Position numbers and translations under genes: made by a program
The notes under the pieces: generated by a model
What the model saw: the letters and a program-made list of their open reading frames with translations, nothing else
Told to the model about the DNA's origin: nothing
The model's database searches: none
Assembly: GCA_029204225.1 (NCBI GenBank)
Contig: CM055102.1
Span: 9,809,456-9,873,455 of the forward strand
Direction of reading: 5' to 3'
Length of the DNA: 64,000 nucleotides
Origin: Diphasiastrum complanatum
Lineage: Eukaryota > Streptophyta > Lycopodiopsida > Lycopodiales > Lycopodiaceae
Part shown: positions 10,861 to 22,300 of the stretch, one piece after another
Position numbering within the stretch: the stretch's first letter is position 1
Layout: every line of letters begins with the position of its first letter

Positions 10861-11790
10861 CTCTGATATCACTTTAATAACTAGGAAGAGCAGCCCACCA
10901 AGACTTTGAGTAGATGTCCACCACCACCAAGCCTTTGAGTAGATGTCCACCAATGCCTCCAAAAGCCTCTCCTCCAATGCTCCTAAGAGCCTTCTAAAAG
11001 CAAACAAACAAGATGGCCTCAAGAATTACCACCCAACCACAGCTAGTAGATCCAAGCTTCAAGCAAGACCTATCTAGCACCCCTTTGCTAAACAACAATC
11101 ACTACCATCACAAACACAAGCATGCTCAAGATCCTACCCCCATCTTAGTCCCATACCAAAGATGATGATCCTCACAAGAGCAAACAAGCAAAAATCAAAG
11201 CTCTCTACACACTAGCAATCCACTAGAGGATAGACGCAAGTCACAACATGAGATCTCTCCTCGATTGGGCGCCCTCTCCCTCTCATATAGATGGCCAATG
11301 ACACAATACTCCAAAGCACTATGGAATGCCTACAAAAGCCAATAAGAAATGGGGAGACAAATGAAGGGCCAAGAGGCTCACAAGTTAGTGGAATGTCAAA
11401 AGACACCTTCCATAACTTGTGATTCTTGAATATAACTTTTTGGGTTCTTTAGGGGCATCTTGGGACCCTAGTAGGTGCGCCCTCCTACTAGTTCCCCATG
11501 ACCCTTATGTGATGGCTAACTTTGGCCCAAGGCCTATTATGTGATCATGGCTCAAGATTGAGGCCCAAGGTCTAGGAAAATGACGAATACCCATGGCAAG
11601 GTCCTTCTAACACCTCACTAGGTTCCATACCTCCATCCAAGGCATAGACACCTACATGCCCTTATCCAAGGACACAAGTACCTTAATCCAAAGGTACCCC
11701 TTATCCAAGAGTGACTCTCCATTTATCCCCCAAGACACTAAATGGACACATAGGGGTTAAAGTACTGCTAGTTACATAGGTATGTAACAA
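10861..11790 (-). mobile_element. LTR family X, copy 2, with antisense primer-binding site
   Basis: Read on the minus strand, TGTTACATACCTATG at the 11,790 end could be the LTR start, and the LTR runs to about 10,873. It is followed by TGATATCAGAGCC (10,861-10,873 region), a one-base variant of the tRNA-Met primer site. Its last 325 bp match copy 1 at 1108-1405. The start at 11,790 is inferred from the TG and a change in sequence only. No coding region is attached, so it is a solo or stranded LTR. Confidence 0.55.
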
Positions 11791-12150
11791 TATTACAATT
11801 CTTTTGAATTTGTTGGGTATCAACATGAATACAGTGTATGTGTATGACTTGCGTTGTGTGAACAAAAAAAAATAGATCCCAATAACAAGAGAGGTACCAA
11901 TCAGTTATCAACTGTGGTATGAATGGACAATAATTGCAGGATGAATGGGCATCGTGATTACAATGTCTTTTACCTATTTAAATTTGGGCTACCAAACAAA
12001 ATTTGATATAGGGGCAAAGCCCATAATTTGCCCCTAGTCCAAGTCTTAATATAATTGCTGTTTGTGCCAAAATTAGCCCGAATCGGTATTGACCCAACTA
12101 TTGATAGAGCTAGTATTGAGATGTCGTGTTCGCAACACTAGTATCATAAA
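11791..12150. other. Spacer, nothing recognised
   Basis: AT-rich, with no coding similarity on either strand and no repeat structure beyond short homopolymers. Confidence 0.4.
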
Positions 12151-12340
12151 AAAATATACTAGTCCAGTTGGTCCTTTGATACATGGGTTCATACCCAGGT
12201 TGATGTTGGTTGGGCACCTCTATACATGCCCAACCTTGATAAAAACATATTCTAGCGTTGTTGGTTTTTTTTATACTTGGTTGATACCCAAGTTTATATA
12301 GGTTGGGCATCTCTATAATGCCCAATAGGATAAAAATTGT
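12151..12340. repeat. Diverged tandem duplication, about 93-bp unit
   Basis: Both units carry TTGAT.CCCA.GTT.AT, GGTTGGGCA.CTCTATA, TGCCCAA and GATAAAAA in the same order. They start near 12,155 and 12,248. Overlapping frames on both strands are by-products of the repeat. Confidence 0.6.
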
Positions 12341-12487
12341 GCAAAGCTAACTATCACCATGGATATTTTATTTTTACATGTCTGTTAAGAACTATTCTCA
12401 ATTTTGCAAAGAATTTTCACATTAGATAATTCCCCTGTAAGGTTTCTTTGCACGTGGTAGAGGCAACACTATGGCAACTCACGACAT

Positions 12488-12580
12488 TCAGGAGCTTTAA
12501 GGGGGAAAACTCTAGTGTTGTCGCCTAAAGGAGCTTTAAGGGGACAACTCTAGTGTTGTTGCCTAAAGGAGCAACTTTGG
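12488..12580. repeat. Tandem duplication, about 43-bp unit
   Basis: AGGAGCTTTAAGGGG, ACTCTAGTGTTGT and GCCTAAA occur twice in order, and a third partial copy (GGAGCAACTTTGGTGGTG) follows. Confidence 0.65.
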
Positions 12581-14435
12581 TGGTGACATGAAGGAGCTTC
12601 AAAATGTTATGGAATTGTTCAATTTCAATATTAGGACCCAAGTAGTATAAAAAATAGTGATACCCACCCAACAATGGACAATACTTTTTTGAGGTCGTAC
12701 ACATGGATGCTAACCACATGCCACTTGAAAATTTAGATGTTCTACACATGTAAACTAGCATCGCTCAAGGCCTAATTGCCTGCATGCACACATACAAGAT
12801 GTGAGTAAAGTTTATGGTGACATAAACTTAATTTATATCTTTCCCTCTAGCAAAAAACTCTCACCAGATATTGTAATCATAGCACTCTATGTTTGTAAAC
12901 CTATTGAGCATGTTACTTCACTTGCTATTTTACGTCACTAGATGTGCTCATTTTCTATTTGGTAGGAACCGAAGCTTTATAGTGTTGCTCAATTACGAGG
13001 CTCTCCTAGTATGGTAGCAACGGGATCTCAAATTTTGTCTCTAATCCCATCAATTGAAGACATGGCACATGCTCACGTGGAGCAATGTTGTCAAGATATT
13101 TGGAGGCTAGAAGGTTCTACACACAATAGGATGTTATTTAGCATGAAGGAAATGATGTTAGTTGATGAGTTTATTTTATGTAAAAGATGAAGATATTTGG
13201 ATAGGTGTATAAGGGTAATATCTCATTTTCTCAATTTCGTACATACATTTTGTCTTGAATGACAAATCTAAAGCTTAATAGGTCTTTTGTAACTTTGATG
13301 GCCTATGAAACTAATGTAATGCTTGCACAATGTCTTTAGGAATTGTAATCCATACTAATTGATATCATGGCTTGCACAGTGCCTCACCTATCCATCCCAC
13401 CTACCAACCAGCTAGCATGATAACTTTGTCCGATTGGTTTGAGGTGTATTGGAGGTGTTTGTGATGTCACTAACTTGAAAATGTTAAGAAATATGACTAG
13501 ATTGCACATCTTACTAGGATTCCCAAATTAACACGAATTTATATCAGCACAGTCTTGTTAGTATTACAAACATAGACTTGCATAATTGAATTGTATCTTC
13601 AATAGTTTGCATATTTGAGTCGTATCCTGAACAATATGCATATTTGAACAATCAAGTTCTGCCATAACCAATATACAGAATACTAGGGATTTTGGTATAG
13701 TCTCATACTTGTGTAAACACTAGCAATCCTAAGCAGCCCACAATATGCAAAAGTCAAGATCTACATATTTGCTTGCAACCTTGAACAAGTAGCAAACTTA
13801 TCTTGCATAGAGTTTAATTAATCTTAATCTGGTCACGAGAGACATTTTAGAGGCTAATCAAGATTAATTGGATGTGGCGAACAAATCTATCATCGACATA
13901 GGCCCATCACAAAGATTAACTCGTAATTGCAACAATTCTTGAGCTAGTTTGACAATTTGTGAGTAATCTGATTCCAAAACATCAAATTAGGAATTCTCTT
14001 CTTAAATGCAGGTTTGGATATGTTCCTTATGCATTTCTAGAGTACCTAATTGAGTGGATGTGGATTATAAATCATTTCTTCAAACTTTTGTAGTTTGGTG
14101 TGACATTGTCAAGATCTCTAGCAAATAGCTTTGGCATTCAAGGAAAGATTGTAGTACCTTTCAAGATCTAATGGGAACTCTTGTTTCATGATTTTATTTT
14201 ATTCATTTACTCATTCAAGAGTGTTAGAGAACACTTGGTTGGGTTCTATTTTTGTCCATTGAGTTTTGTTCTACTTTGAGAGCAAAATTTGCCTTCTAGC
14301 ATGCTAGTCAACTAGGTTCATGATTGTGATAGAAGTAAAGTGTTTTAGATCTATTGATCCACTTCTAAGATTTGCAGTGAGTGTTGGTGTGCACAAGAAT
14401 AGGTTACATTCAATCAAGGATCAAACTTCTTTAAC
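12581..14435. other. Non-coding AT-rich region
   Basis: I find no domain, splice-consistent exon or LTR end. Around 13,560-13,650 a short motif (TTGCATA.TTGA with GTATC) repeats two to three times. The last 150 bp before 14,436 would be leader sequence for copia G, but no TGGTATCAGAGC site is present. Confidence 0.4.
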
Positions 14436-15255
14436 ATGACAAGCCAAGCTGAGGAGGTTTTTTGTTGAAAAGCATTGACAGGTTGAATGGAAGCAACTAC
14501 TCAATATGGAAGGTAAGAATGGAGTCCTTGCTAACTATTAATGATTTGATGGATATTGTGCTAGGTATTGAGGAGAAGCCAGAGATTATCCAAGAACAAA
14601 TCATCTATCAAAGGAAGGGCAAGAGATCTTTACACACCATTGAGATGAATGTCTCAAATGAGCTTCTCAAGGTGGTAGGAGCCTGCACATAATCTTATGA
14701 GGCATGGATGACTCCTCAAAGGATTTATGAGTCAAATTCCACATCTAGGGTGCTCACCCTAAGAATGCAAATTCTTCAAAGCTATCAAAAGGAAGGTAAA
14801 AGTGCTAATGACTTAGCATGTGTTGGTGATGCTATTAGTAACATTGAGACTGTTCAAGTGCTTCTAAATGGCTCAGGAGAGGTTTATGTTAATCTTTTTC
14901 AAAGTTTTGTTATTCAAAAGACTTTGCGATATATTGAAGAATTGCAAGAGGTGTTGATGGCCGAACAGAATAGGGTTGTCAATGTCAAGACTAGAAGTGG
15001 ATCTACTTCTACCAAGGTTGGAGATGAAGATACATTCTTCACCAAAGTCAAGGTAAAGGAGGAGGCAAGTGGAACTTCAACAAGAAGAGCAACATGGATC
15101 AAGGGCAAGGTGAGGCAACATCCTCTTATGGTGGTAAGAAGGATAAGTGTAAACTCAAGTGCTTTTATTGTGGCAAAAAAGGTCATTTTTCTTATGAATG
15201 CAACAAAAGGAAAAGAGAGTAGTTGGATGATGATGTTACTAATGAAGTTGTTGAT
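14436..15255 (+). pseudogene. Copia G gag, frameshifted
   Basis: An ATG at 14,436 (MTSQAEEVF) is out of frame with the main Gag, which opens at about 14,465: SIDRLNGSNYSIWKVRMESL then DLMDIVLGIEE, typical of copia Gag and closely like copia B at 28,561. A stop at about 14,690 interrupts it; the next frame (14,708 on) continues with SRVLTLRMQILQSYQKEGKS. The CCHC knuckle CFYCGKKGHFSYEC at about 15,155-15,200 lies in another frame. No protease follows. At 15,256 the sequence changes to TGTGAAAATTGTCAAC, identical to the LTR start at 59,152, so this copy may be gag-only or internally deleted. Confidence 0.75.
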
Positions 15256-15393
15256 GTGAAAATTGTCAACTAGTTTCCTACTTTTCTAGTTTGTTTGGTA
15301 ACTTGAGCATGAATGGGGACAGATTAGCAAATAAAATTCACATGGTTGGTTCACACATGTGAAAATAGAGTACATAACCATTTTTAAGTTCAC
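15256..15393 (+). mobile_element. Possible LTR start of copia G
   Basis: The first 16 bases are the same as those of the LTR at 59,152, where a polypurine tract precedes them. Similarity fades quickly afterwards. The right-hand end is not visible. Confidence 0.35.
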
Positions 15394-15860
15394 TTAAATG
15401 GATCTAAAGATCCCCAATGTATCAACTATTACAATCTTCATATCAAGCACTTTTGATAAGAGGTACCTCCAATTGAAGTCTTCAAGCAAGAAGTCACATG
15501 AAATAGCACTATTTTTGCTTCTACATGATGAAATGAAATCATCCAAATGAACAAGATAAGATAATTGATGAGAAGTAGACCTCCTCTCTCCATGTGCTTT
15601 TGCCAAAACACTATCTTCATGAGCTTCACCATCTTGGAACATAGATTGAGGTAGATCACTTGCCTCCTCCTTGAGATGATCCAAGCTCCTCTTGGCCACA
15701 CTTCCACAAGGATTAGCATCAATCTTGAAAAGCTTACCACAACTAGTCCCTCTTGCTACCTTATCATCATTTCTCTTCTTGAAACAATTAGAAGCAAAAT
15801 GCCCCTTCTTACCACAAAGGAAGAAATAGAATAGTTGGAGGTAGATAGTCTCTCACTAGA
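15394..15860 (-). pseudogene. Copia gag/knuckle fragment, antisense
   Basis: Read on the minus strand from 15,860, the frame gives LCGKKGHFASNCFKKRNDDK, a CCHC zinc knuckle in which the first cysteine appears lost, followed by about 130 open codons (KIDANPCGSVAKRSLDHLKE and on to 15,394) where the Gag C-terminus and linker to protease would lie. No DSGAS motif follows. It faces copia G, so the pair is either an inverted duplication of related elements or two insertions. Confidence 0.5.
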
Positions 15861-17759
15861 TTCCAATAAAAAGGAACCCATAGATGCCATGTAATATTGA
15901 AGACTCCTTGTGATTAAGCTCAAAAATCATCAAAGATGAACATATTCTTGTATGAAGGGGCCACAAATGTATTTTTGGAACATCAAACTACAAATGTCAC
16001 TCTTAATAGCTTGCTCAAATCTTTTCAAAAGCATGCTTGAGCAAGCTAACTTGAATTTGTATTTTATGGATGGATCTTATGCATGACCTATATCAAACTT
16101 TGCAAGGCAAGTGGATCAACCCACTAAATCCATGGTTGCACAAAACTACTTTTAAACAATTTTTTCATCGCTTATGTGTTTTGGCTCATAAAGAGTACGT
16201 GCATTGTGAAAGAGTCATAACATCGTCATAGGAGAGCTTGTTTATTCAGGTATGAGCTTGAGTCTATTTGAATTGTCATTGATCGAATTATGAGTAGAGG
16301 TAAGTCTGCAAGAGATCTGATTAAAACTAGAAAACTTGCAAGAACTTCTTGCTTACAAAACATAACTATCGACCCTTTTATGCATTGCCATTTGCTTACT
16401 CTCAAAACTATGCATAAATTAGGGCTAAATTCATGAATATAAAATTAAAATGAGAGAAACACTTTTTGGCAAATTTTGATGTGAAACACATCATCATTTC
16501 AAATTCTATGTCATTGCAAATCGAATCCCATCCTAATTGATTTTCTTTTGAGTCACTGTAGATTTTAGGCATAGTTACTACAAAGGACACAATCAATGTT
16601 TGGACCCATTTAATCCAACAATACATTGTAATTGCATGGTTCATCAGCTTACCAAATTGTAATTAGAGTCCTTTTGAAGAAAGAATGGCTCACATGGTTA
16701 AACAAGATATTGATGTCCAACGTTCCTATACCTTCAAGATATTTGAAATTTTGCAAAGAACAAAGATGATACTAGAAAGGTAGGGTACTAAGTCACTCTC
16801 GACTTGTTCCAAATTTTTCTTTTAAATTGTGGTGAGCTTGCAAGAGCATGACTTGAGGACCTATCTGCAACTCACATCATCTCATAACATGAGAAGGAAA
16901 CTAGAAAATGTACATAAAACTTTAGTATATGCAATGGAAAGTAGTTCCACCAAAAGATCATCAAAACGAGCAAGAGCATAGCAAAATATCAAAAAAGACA
17001 CTCAACAAAATACTTTGGCATGATTAAGTGGGAGGAAAGAGAACACACACGAGGAGTATACACAAGGAAAGAGAGGAGTAGAAAAAGGATTAGTTTGTGT
17101 TGACCTTCGAAGAATTGAATGGGGATCAAGACAAAGGCATCACAAAAACTTGAATCCAAAGAAGCTTTGAAGAGCCTTTTCGTAGCTTTTGAAATATTGT
17201 TTCCACAAAATATTGGTTTTTGATAGAACCCTCATGTGTTCCTTTTTATCCATAAAAAAAGTTACTACTAGCATTTCAACTACAATTGAATATTATACAT
17301 GTTGCTTGTATTTGTCACAAAAATGTTTCAATGCTCTATTTTGCAAATCATCTTTTCATATTTACGTCTGTTCATGCAATATCCCGAGAAAATACATGAA
17401 ATAGTACACTCTTTTTAGTTCTACCCATGTACATCATAAGTGCAACCAAAAGCTTTGAAATCATTTCATTCAACAAATGTACATATTCGTTCCGAATATT
17501 GTCAAATCAAAGTTAAAGAGGAAGAGCAACACAAAATAGCTATCACAATGATAGGGGCCAATAAAAATTCATAGTGCTAATAGAACATTATAACTGTGAC
17601 TATACATGTGATGTTGATTTTATTTAATGATATTCTGATCAGTCAAAATATGGCATACTAAGCATTTGGAGCTAATTTTGAACGTTTTACAAGAATAGAG
17701 ACTGTTATAGACAAACTAACCATATGTAACTTTTCTTAATAAGAGTATTTTGGACATAC
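15861..17759. other. Non-coding AT-rich region
   Basis: Short frames only, without domain similarity. The right part may hold the degraded upstream half of the gypsy element whose RT remnant begins near 17,760; I cannot read it as protein. Confidence 0.4.
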
Positions 17760-18140
17760 TTGTAAATTAGGCTAAGGTGGATCAAGGAAATATTTAAGTT
17801 GTTAAAAATTGGACAATGTTTGAATGTGTTACCATCAAGACCTTTCTTAGGAGTAGCATCATACTGCAAAAGGTTCATCTAGAATTCTCTGAGGTTGCAG
17901 TACCTCTTACTCACCTATCATGAAAAGGTAACTTAAAGAAGTGATGAAGCTCCATCTAACTTTGTGAGTTTGAAAAGTCCCTTAATTGCAACTCCTCTAC
18001 TGCTTCAGCCTGATTTCAATTTGCCTTTTATGATAACCTTCGATACTAGTGAATTGAATAGGGCCATCTTAAAAGCCAAGTTGATAGAGTAATCTCTTAT
18101 GAAATGCACGTCTTGTTCTCCTACCTCAGCGGCCAAATAA
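17760..18140 (+). pseudogene. Gypsy RT connection / RNase H start, heavily decayed
   Basis: Pieced together across frames, the plus strand reads AKVDQGNI, then RPFLGVASYCKRFI (usual form 'VRSFLGLASYYRRFI'), then FSEVAVPLTHL and, after stops, LLLQPDFNLPFMITFDTSE (usual form 'PVLALPDFSKPFILETDASD'). The order is that of gypsy RT running into RNase H. At least one frame change and several stops separate the blocks. Nothing further can be followed past about 18,140. Confidence 0.6.
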
Positions 18141-19157
18141 GAACTAGTGTTGATGACTTCTAAATAGAATGATGCTAGGTATATCAATTTGATACCACAA
18201 ATGTATCAATCCAAACCGAAGTTACAGCACATTGCAAAAGCTAATGCTACAAAAACAAAAAAGGAAATGAAAATATGCGTGTTTGTCTCTACAAAGTAAT
18301 CAATAGCAGCATAAAACCATGTGGGGCAAATGAATCTAGTAGTGCAAGCAACCTCATAGCTTGCATTTGCGAAAAATTGTAAAGGAACTTATAATCTCTC
18401 AATTGTTAATGAGCCAACAGATGGTAAAATGCCTACCAATCCCTATTACATTCAAATTCAAGAATTAAATTTCATAACTATCACTAAATGTAATTTGTCC
18501 TTGTTTGGCCAATTATCCGTACTTGCCTTCCTTTGAGGAATCTAAAGAGGGACTCCACCTTTGATAAAAGTTGATAGATCCCTTTAGGTTCAAAAAGGCT
18601 TGCATGGAGACTTAAACATTTAGGCCTGCAAATTGGATTTACATGACATAAATTTCTATAGAAAGCAGAAGACAACCAAGTGAAAGAGTTTAATCTTTAT
18701 GAAGATGCACTTAATGGTGATGGAAGGCCACCAAATGCTGTACAAAATTTATCCCTGATTCAAGATGAAGAAGCTGAAAAGCAACACCACAAAAGCATAA
18801 AAAGAAGCTGCATTTGAGGGTACTTGAAGAATATAGAAGATCTACTACTATGGTTGCAAGATGGTAAGACTAGTCAAGAGATTGGTAAGAGAAATTTGAG
18901 TTAGTGGCTAATGCTTCGAGTTTTCTGGAACCAGATACATATGCCAAAAGAAGTGATGTTCAATGACCAAATCACTAGTGTCTCTTAAATATAACACATA
19001 ATGAGCTTCCAAACTAGGATGATGATTACAAATCGTAATAATTTAAGAAGCTCAATTTAAATATGCAAATATTGTAGAATTGTGAGTTTGATGCTAATAG
19101 ATCTTCAATCAAAATAATAAACAATAGAGAGAATATCGTTCTCATGATTAGGTGGTC

Positions 19158-19166
<9 letters not shown>
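18141..19166. other. No gene seen; possibly decayed gypsy tail
   Basis: Stops in all frames; no integrase motif found. The 3' end of the coiled-coil gene's transcript may extend into the last part. Confidence 0.35.

Positions 19167-19217
<51 letters not shown>
19167..19217. repeat. (GA)n microsatellite
   Basis: A 51-bp GA run about 145 bp downstream of the stop codon of the coiled-coil gene (on its minus-strand 3' side), so it may lie in that gene's 3' UTR. Confidence 0.95.
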
Positions 19218-19220
<3 letters not shown>

Positions 19221-19361
19221 TCTTTCAGCGAAACCTATTTCCACCTATATGGAACTGATACTCCAATTATACAGGTGATATTGGCTTCAACTATCAAATG
19301 ACTTTCATTCAGCAGCTGTATATGCACATATCTTAAATAGATCTGCTTTTGAAGCATCCAT

Positions 19362-22300
19362 TCATTTTTTTGCCTTTGAAAATCTGAGGCATCGGTACTT
19401 TTCACCATTGACTGTGATCTCTAAAGCTCCATCTTGGTTATCCAAGCTTGAAGCTGTTCCCATTAAAACACTTTTCTCCTTCTCAAGATTTTCTTTCTCA
19501 ATTTTCAACCTCGCTTCTTGCTTGGCAATTTCACCCTGAAACCATAAAACAGATTGTCTTGTTTCAAACCATTTATCTGATAAGTCTAAATATTAAAGCA
19601 CACAGGGCTCCAACCAACAGCAATAAACTACAGCACCACTGGTTATCAAGACCTCATAATATAAAGACAGACTAAGATGCTTACCGGAGCAGAAAACATC
19701 CCAGTATAATATTAAGCAGAAACAACCAGAAATTTAGCATCAGAGATAGGTGCGCATGCAAGTACTTTCTACCACTTATATCAACTCTAAGGTGTTATCA
19801 AAATATGACACCAAGACTTTCTGTCTTCAAATTTTCCACATTATCAAAGATTGTCAACTCCCTCATGCTATTTACATCCTTTGATCAAAGTTCCTATGTT
19901 CATCTACGTTAATGCGTATGTAATGGCTTGCTGACAAAGGTTACTTGCTGCTGGATAAGCTTAATAAAGATGAGGATGATTAGGATGTAGATGGAAAGTT
20001 ATATAAAAAGCTTGTTGGAAGCTTAATCTATCTAACTACTACGAGACTAGATATTGCATATGTTGTCAGTATAATTAGTTAGTTTATGGCTAAGCCTAAG
20101 CAGATTCATTGGAAAGCTGCTAAGCAAGTACTTAGATATATCAAGGGTACTTTGAGGTTTGGTATTTTCTATGGAAGACAGGATCTTTTGCAACTGCAGG
20201 GATATGTAGATGCTAATTGGTCTGGAAATGTCGAAGATCGAAGACCTACTACAGGTTATATCGTTAGTCTTGGTTCAAGTTCTATATCTTGGAGTTCAAA
20301 GAAGCAACATACTATTGCATTATCATCTACAAAGGCAGAGTATCGAGCAATCATCTACAGAGGCAGAGTACCGAGCTACTACGAGTGCAACAAGTGAAGC
20401 AATATGGTTATGAAGGATTCTATAGGATCGTCATATGGTACAAGATACACCTACAATAATTCAATGTGATAATCATAGTTGTATTGAATTGGTTGGCAAA
20501 GAATCCAAAGTAGATTCAAAGTGTTGAAGTGGAGCTTCTTTATTGCCCTACAGAAGAGCAACTTGCAGATTTTTCACCACAGGACTTGGCAAAGAAAAGT
20601 TTCGGAAGTTTAGACAGAGTAATAGATAACAAAGTAAACATTAACGGGGAGTGTTAGAAATTAATGTTTATTTGGAACCCCAGTGTTGGTTTGACCATGC
20701 CTACGAGCTATTTTAGGGGCCATTTCTATTTGTAGTATATCAAAGTCAAACTCCTAAAATCAAGTTAATTAGTCTTGCATGTAGGAGGGCGCACTAGTTC
20801 TAGAATAGAACATGATTTTTCACTTAGAAATTTAATAAGGGTCTTTACCCAAAATAGAAAGCAACTATAGTCAGCTGTTTGCTTTATGCTTTTGGCTTTT
20901 GCTACTAGAGAAATTATAGAAAGACGCCTGGAGCCCCACCTCCATTCATTCCATTGTAGAGAGCTATGCTCATTCTTCGATTAATCTAAGTTCTCTTTAA
21001 TCTCTTATGTTTATCTTGATTGGTGTGTGTGAGTGCTAATATGATTAGCTCACTCCTATCTTTAATTTGAGCATCAAATTCCAACATTTGGAACACCTAC
21101 AGAACTCATTTCTAATAAGGGTACACATTTCTTGAACAAAAAAATTAAGGCTCTAACCGGCCAGTTGACTATCAAACATCGAAAAAGTACCCCTGCCAAC
21201 AGGCAAGCATAAAGCACCAAGTAGTGGGAATACTAAGAAAACATATGTTTGATAGTAAACACGACTGGGGTAGAAAGCTATGCTGGGCCCTTTGGGCATA
21301 CAACGCACTAAGCTGCATTAGAACAGCATTCTGAAACATCAAAACCCAGAAAAGAAAAAAAAATACTCAATTTCTACAGCCATTGGAGTAGAGCATGATA
21401 ATTACAGCCATTGGAACCAAGCTAAATGTGTTTGAAGCATGATAAAGGTCATAGAATTAGCAATTCCTATTGGGCTAAGGCTGTCCACATGGGGGGTCAA
21501 AATCACTCACCTACAAAGGCAATAGAAATTAAAACACCTGAAAGGTAGCAAAGCGAGTGTTTATTACTTAATGATAGATCAGATTGAAAAATTGAATAAG
21601 CAACATCAACTGCAGATAGAACAATTGATGCCACAGTTTGATCAAAAGTTGAAGGCAATGCAAAATCCTGCAGCAGCCCGCTGGTCAATCAAAATCAGCA
21701 CAACAATTTCCATGTAGGAATGATATTTGGTGTCCAATTTGTTCACAAAATCATATGAGGGGATTGTTGGTTAGCAACAAACAAAATATGGTAAGTTAAT
21801 ACTCGTGTTTGGCTGAAAAGCAACATGCAAAGAACTTGTGAACAAACAGGTAAAATAGCTAGATGACACTTGAAGTGCTATTCTTGGTCCAGATTTCACT
21901 TTCTTGGTATGGTACTTTGTAACTAGCATAAAGTGATAAACATTCAACAAATAGAATTCTCCTTTTTATCATTGTCTAGATCAGGTGTCGTGTGCTGTTT
22001 TCTCACACAACTTAGCTTTGTATGTCTTCGTGATTGCTACCGATTTACCTTGCACTTTCATAAACGACTCAATCCTATTGATAACATGATGAGTTACGGC
22101 CGCTACATCTTACATTGTCCAACAATGAACACTTGCACCAATCGTTGTACCAGTTGGCTTTGTTTAATATCAAAACATGCAGGGATTAACTTTTTGCCCC
22201 ATCTGATACACTTTTCAAAGACCTTGCTCAGTATTCTACAAAGGCCTTGAAAAAAAAATGGAAAAGCACTGGCAAATTTTTCTTGTATTCCTAATCTGGG

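Noticed and set aside
21503-21688. Minus-strand 61-codon stretch as an extra exon of the coiled-coil gene
   Set aside because: Joining 22,626 directly to 19,535 already gives a continuous coiled coil, and the stretch adds nothing recognisable.
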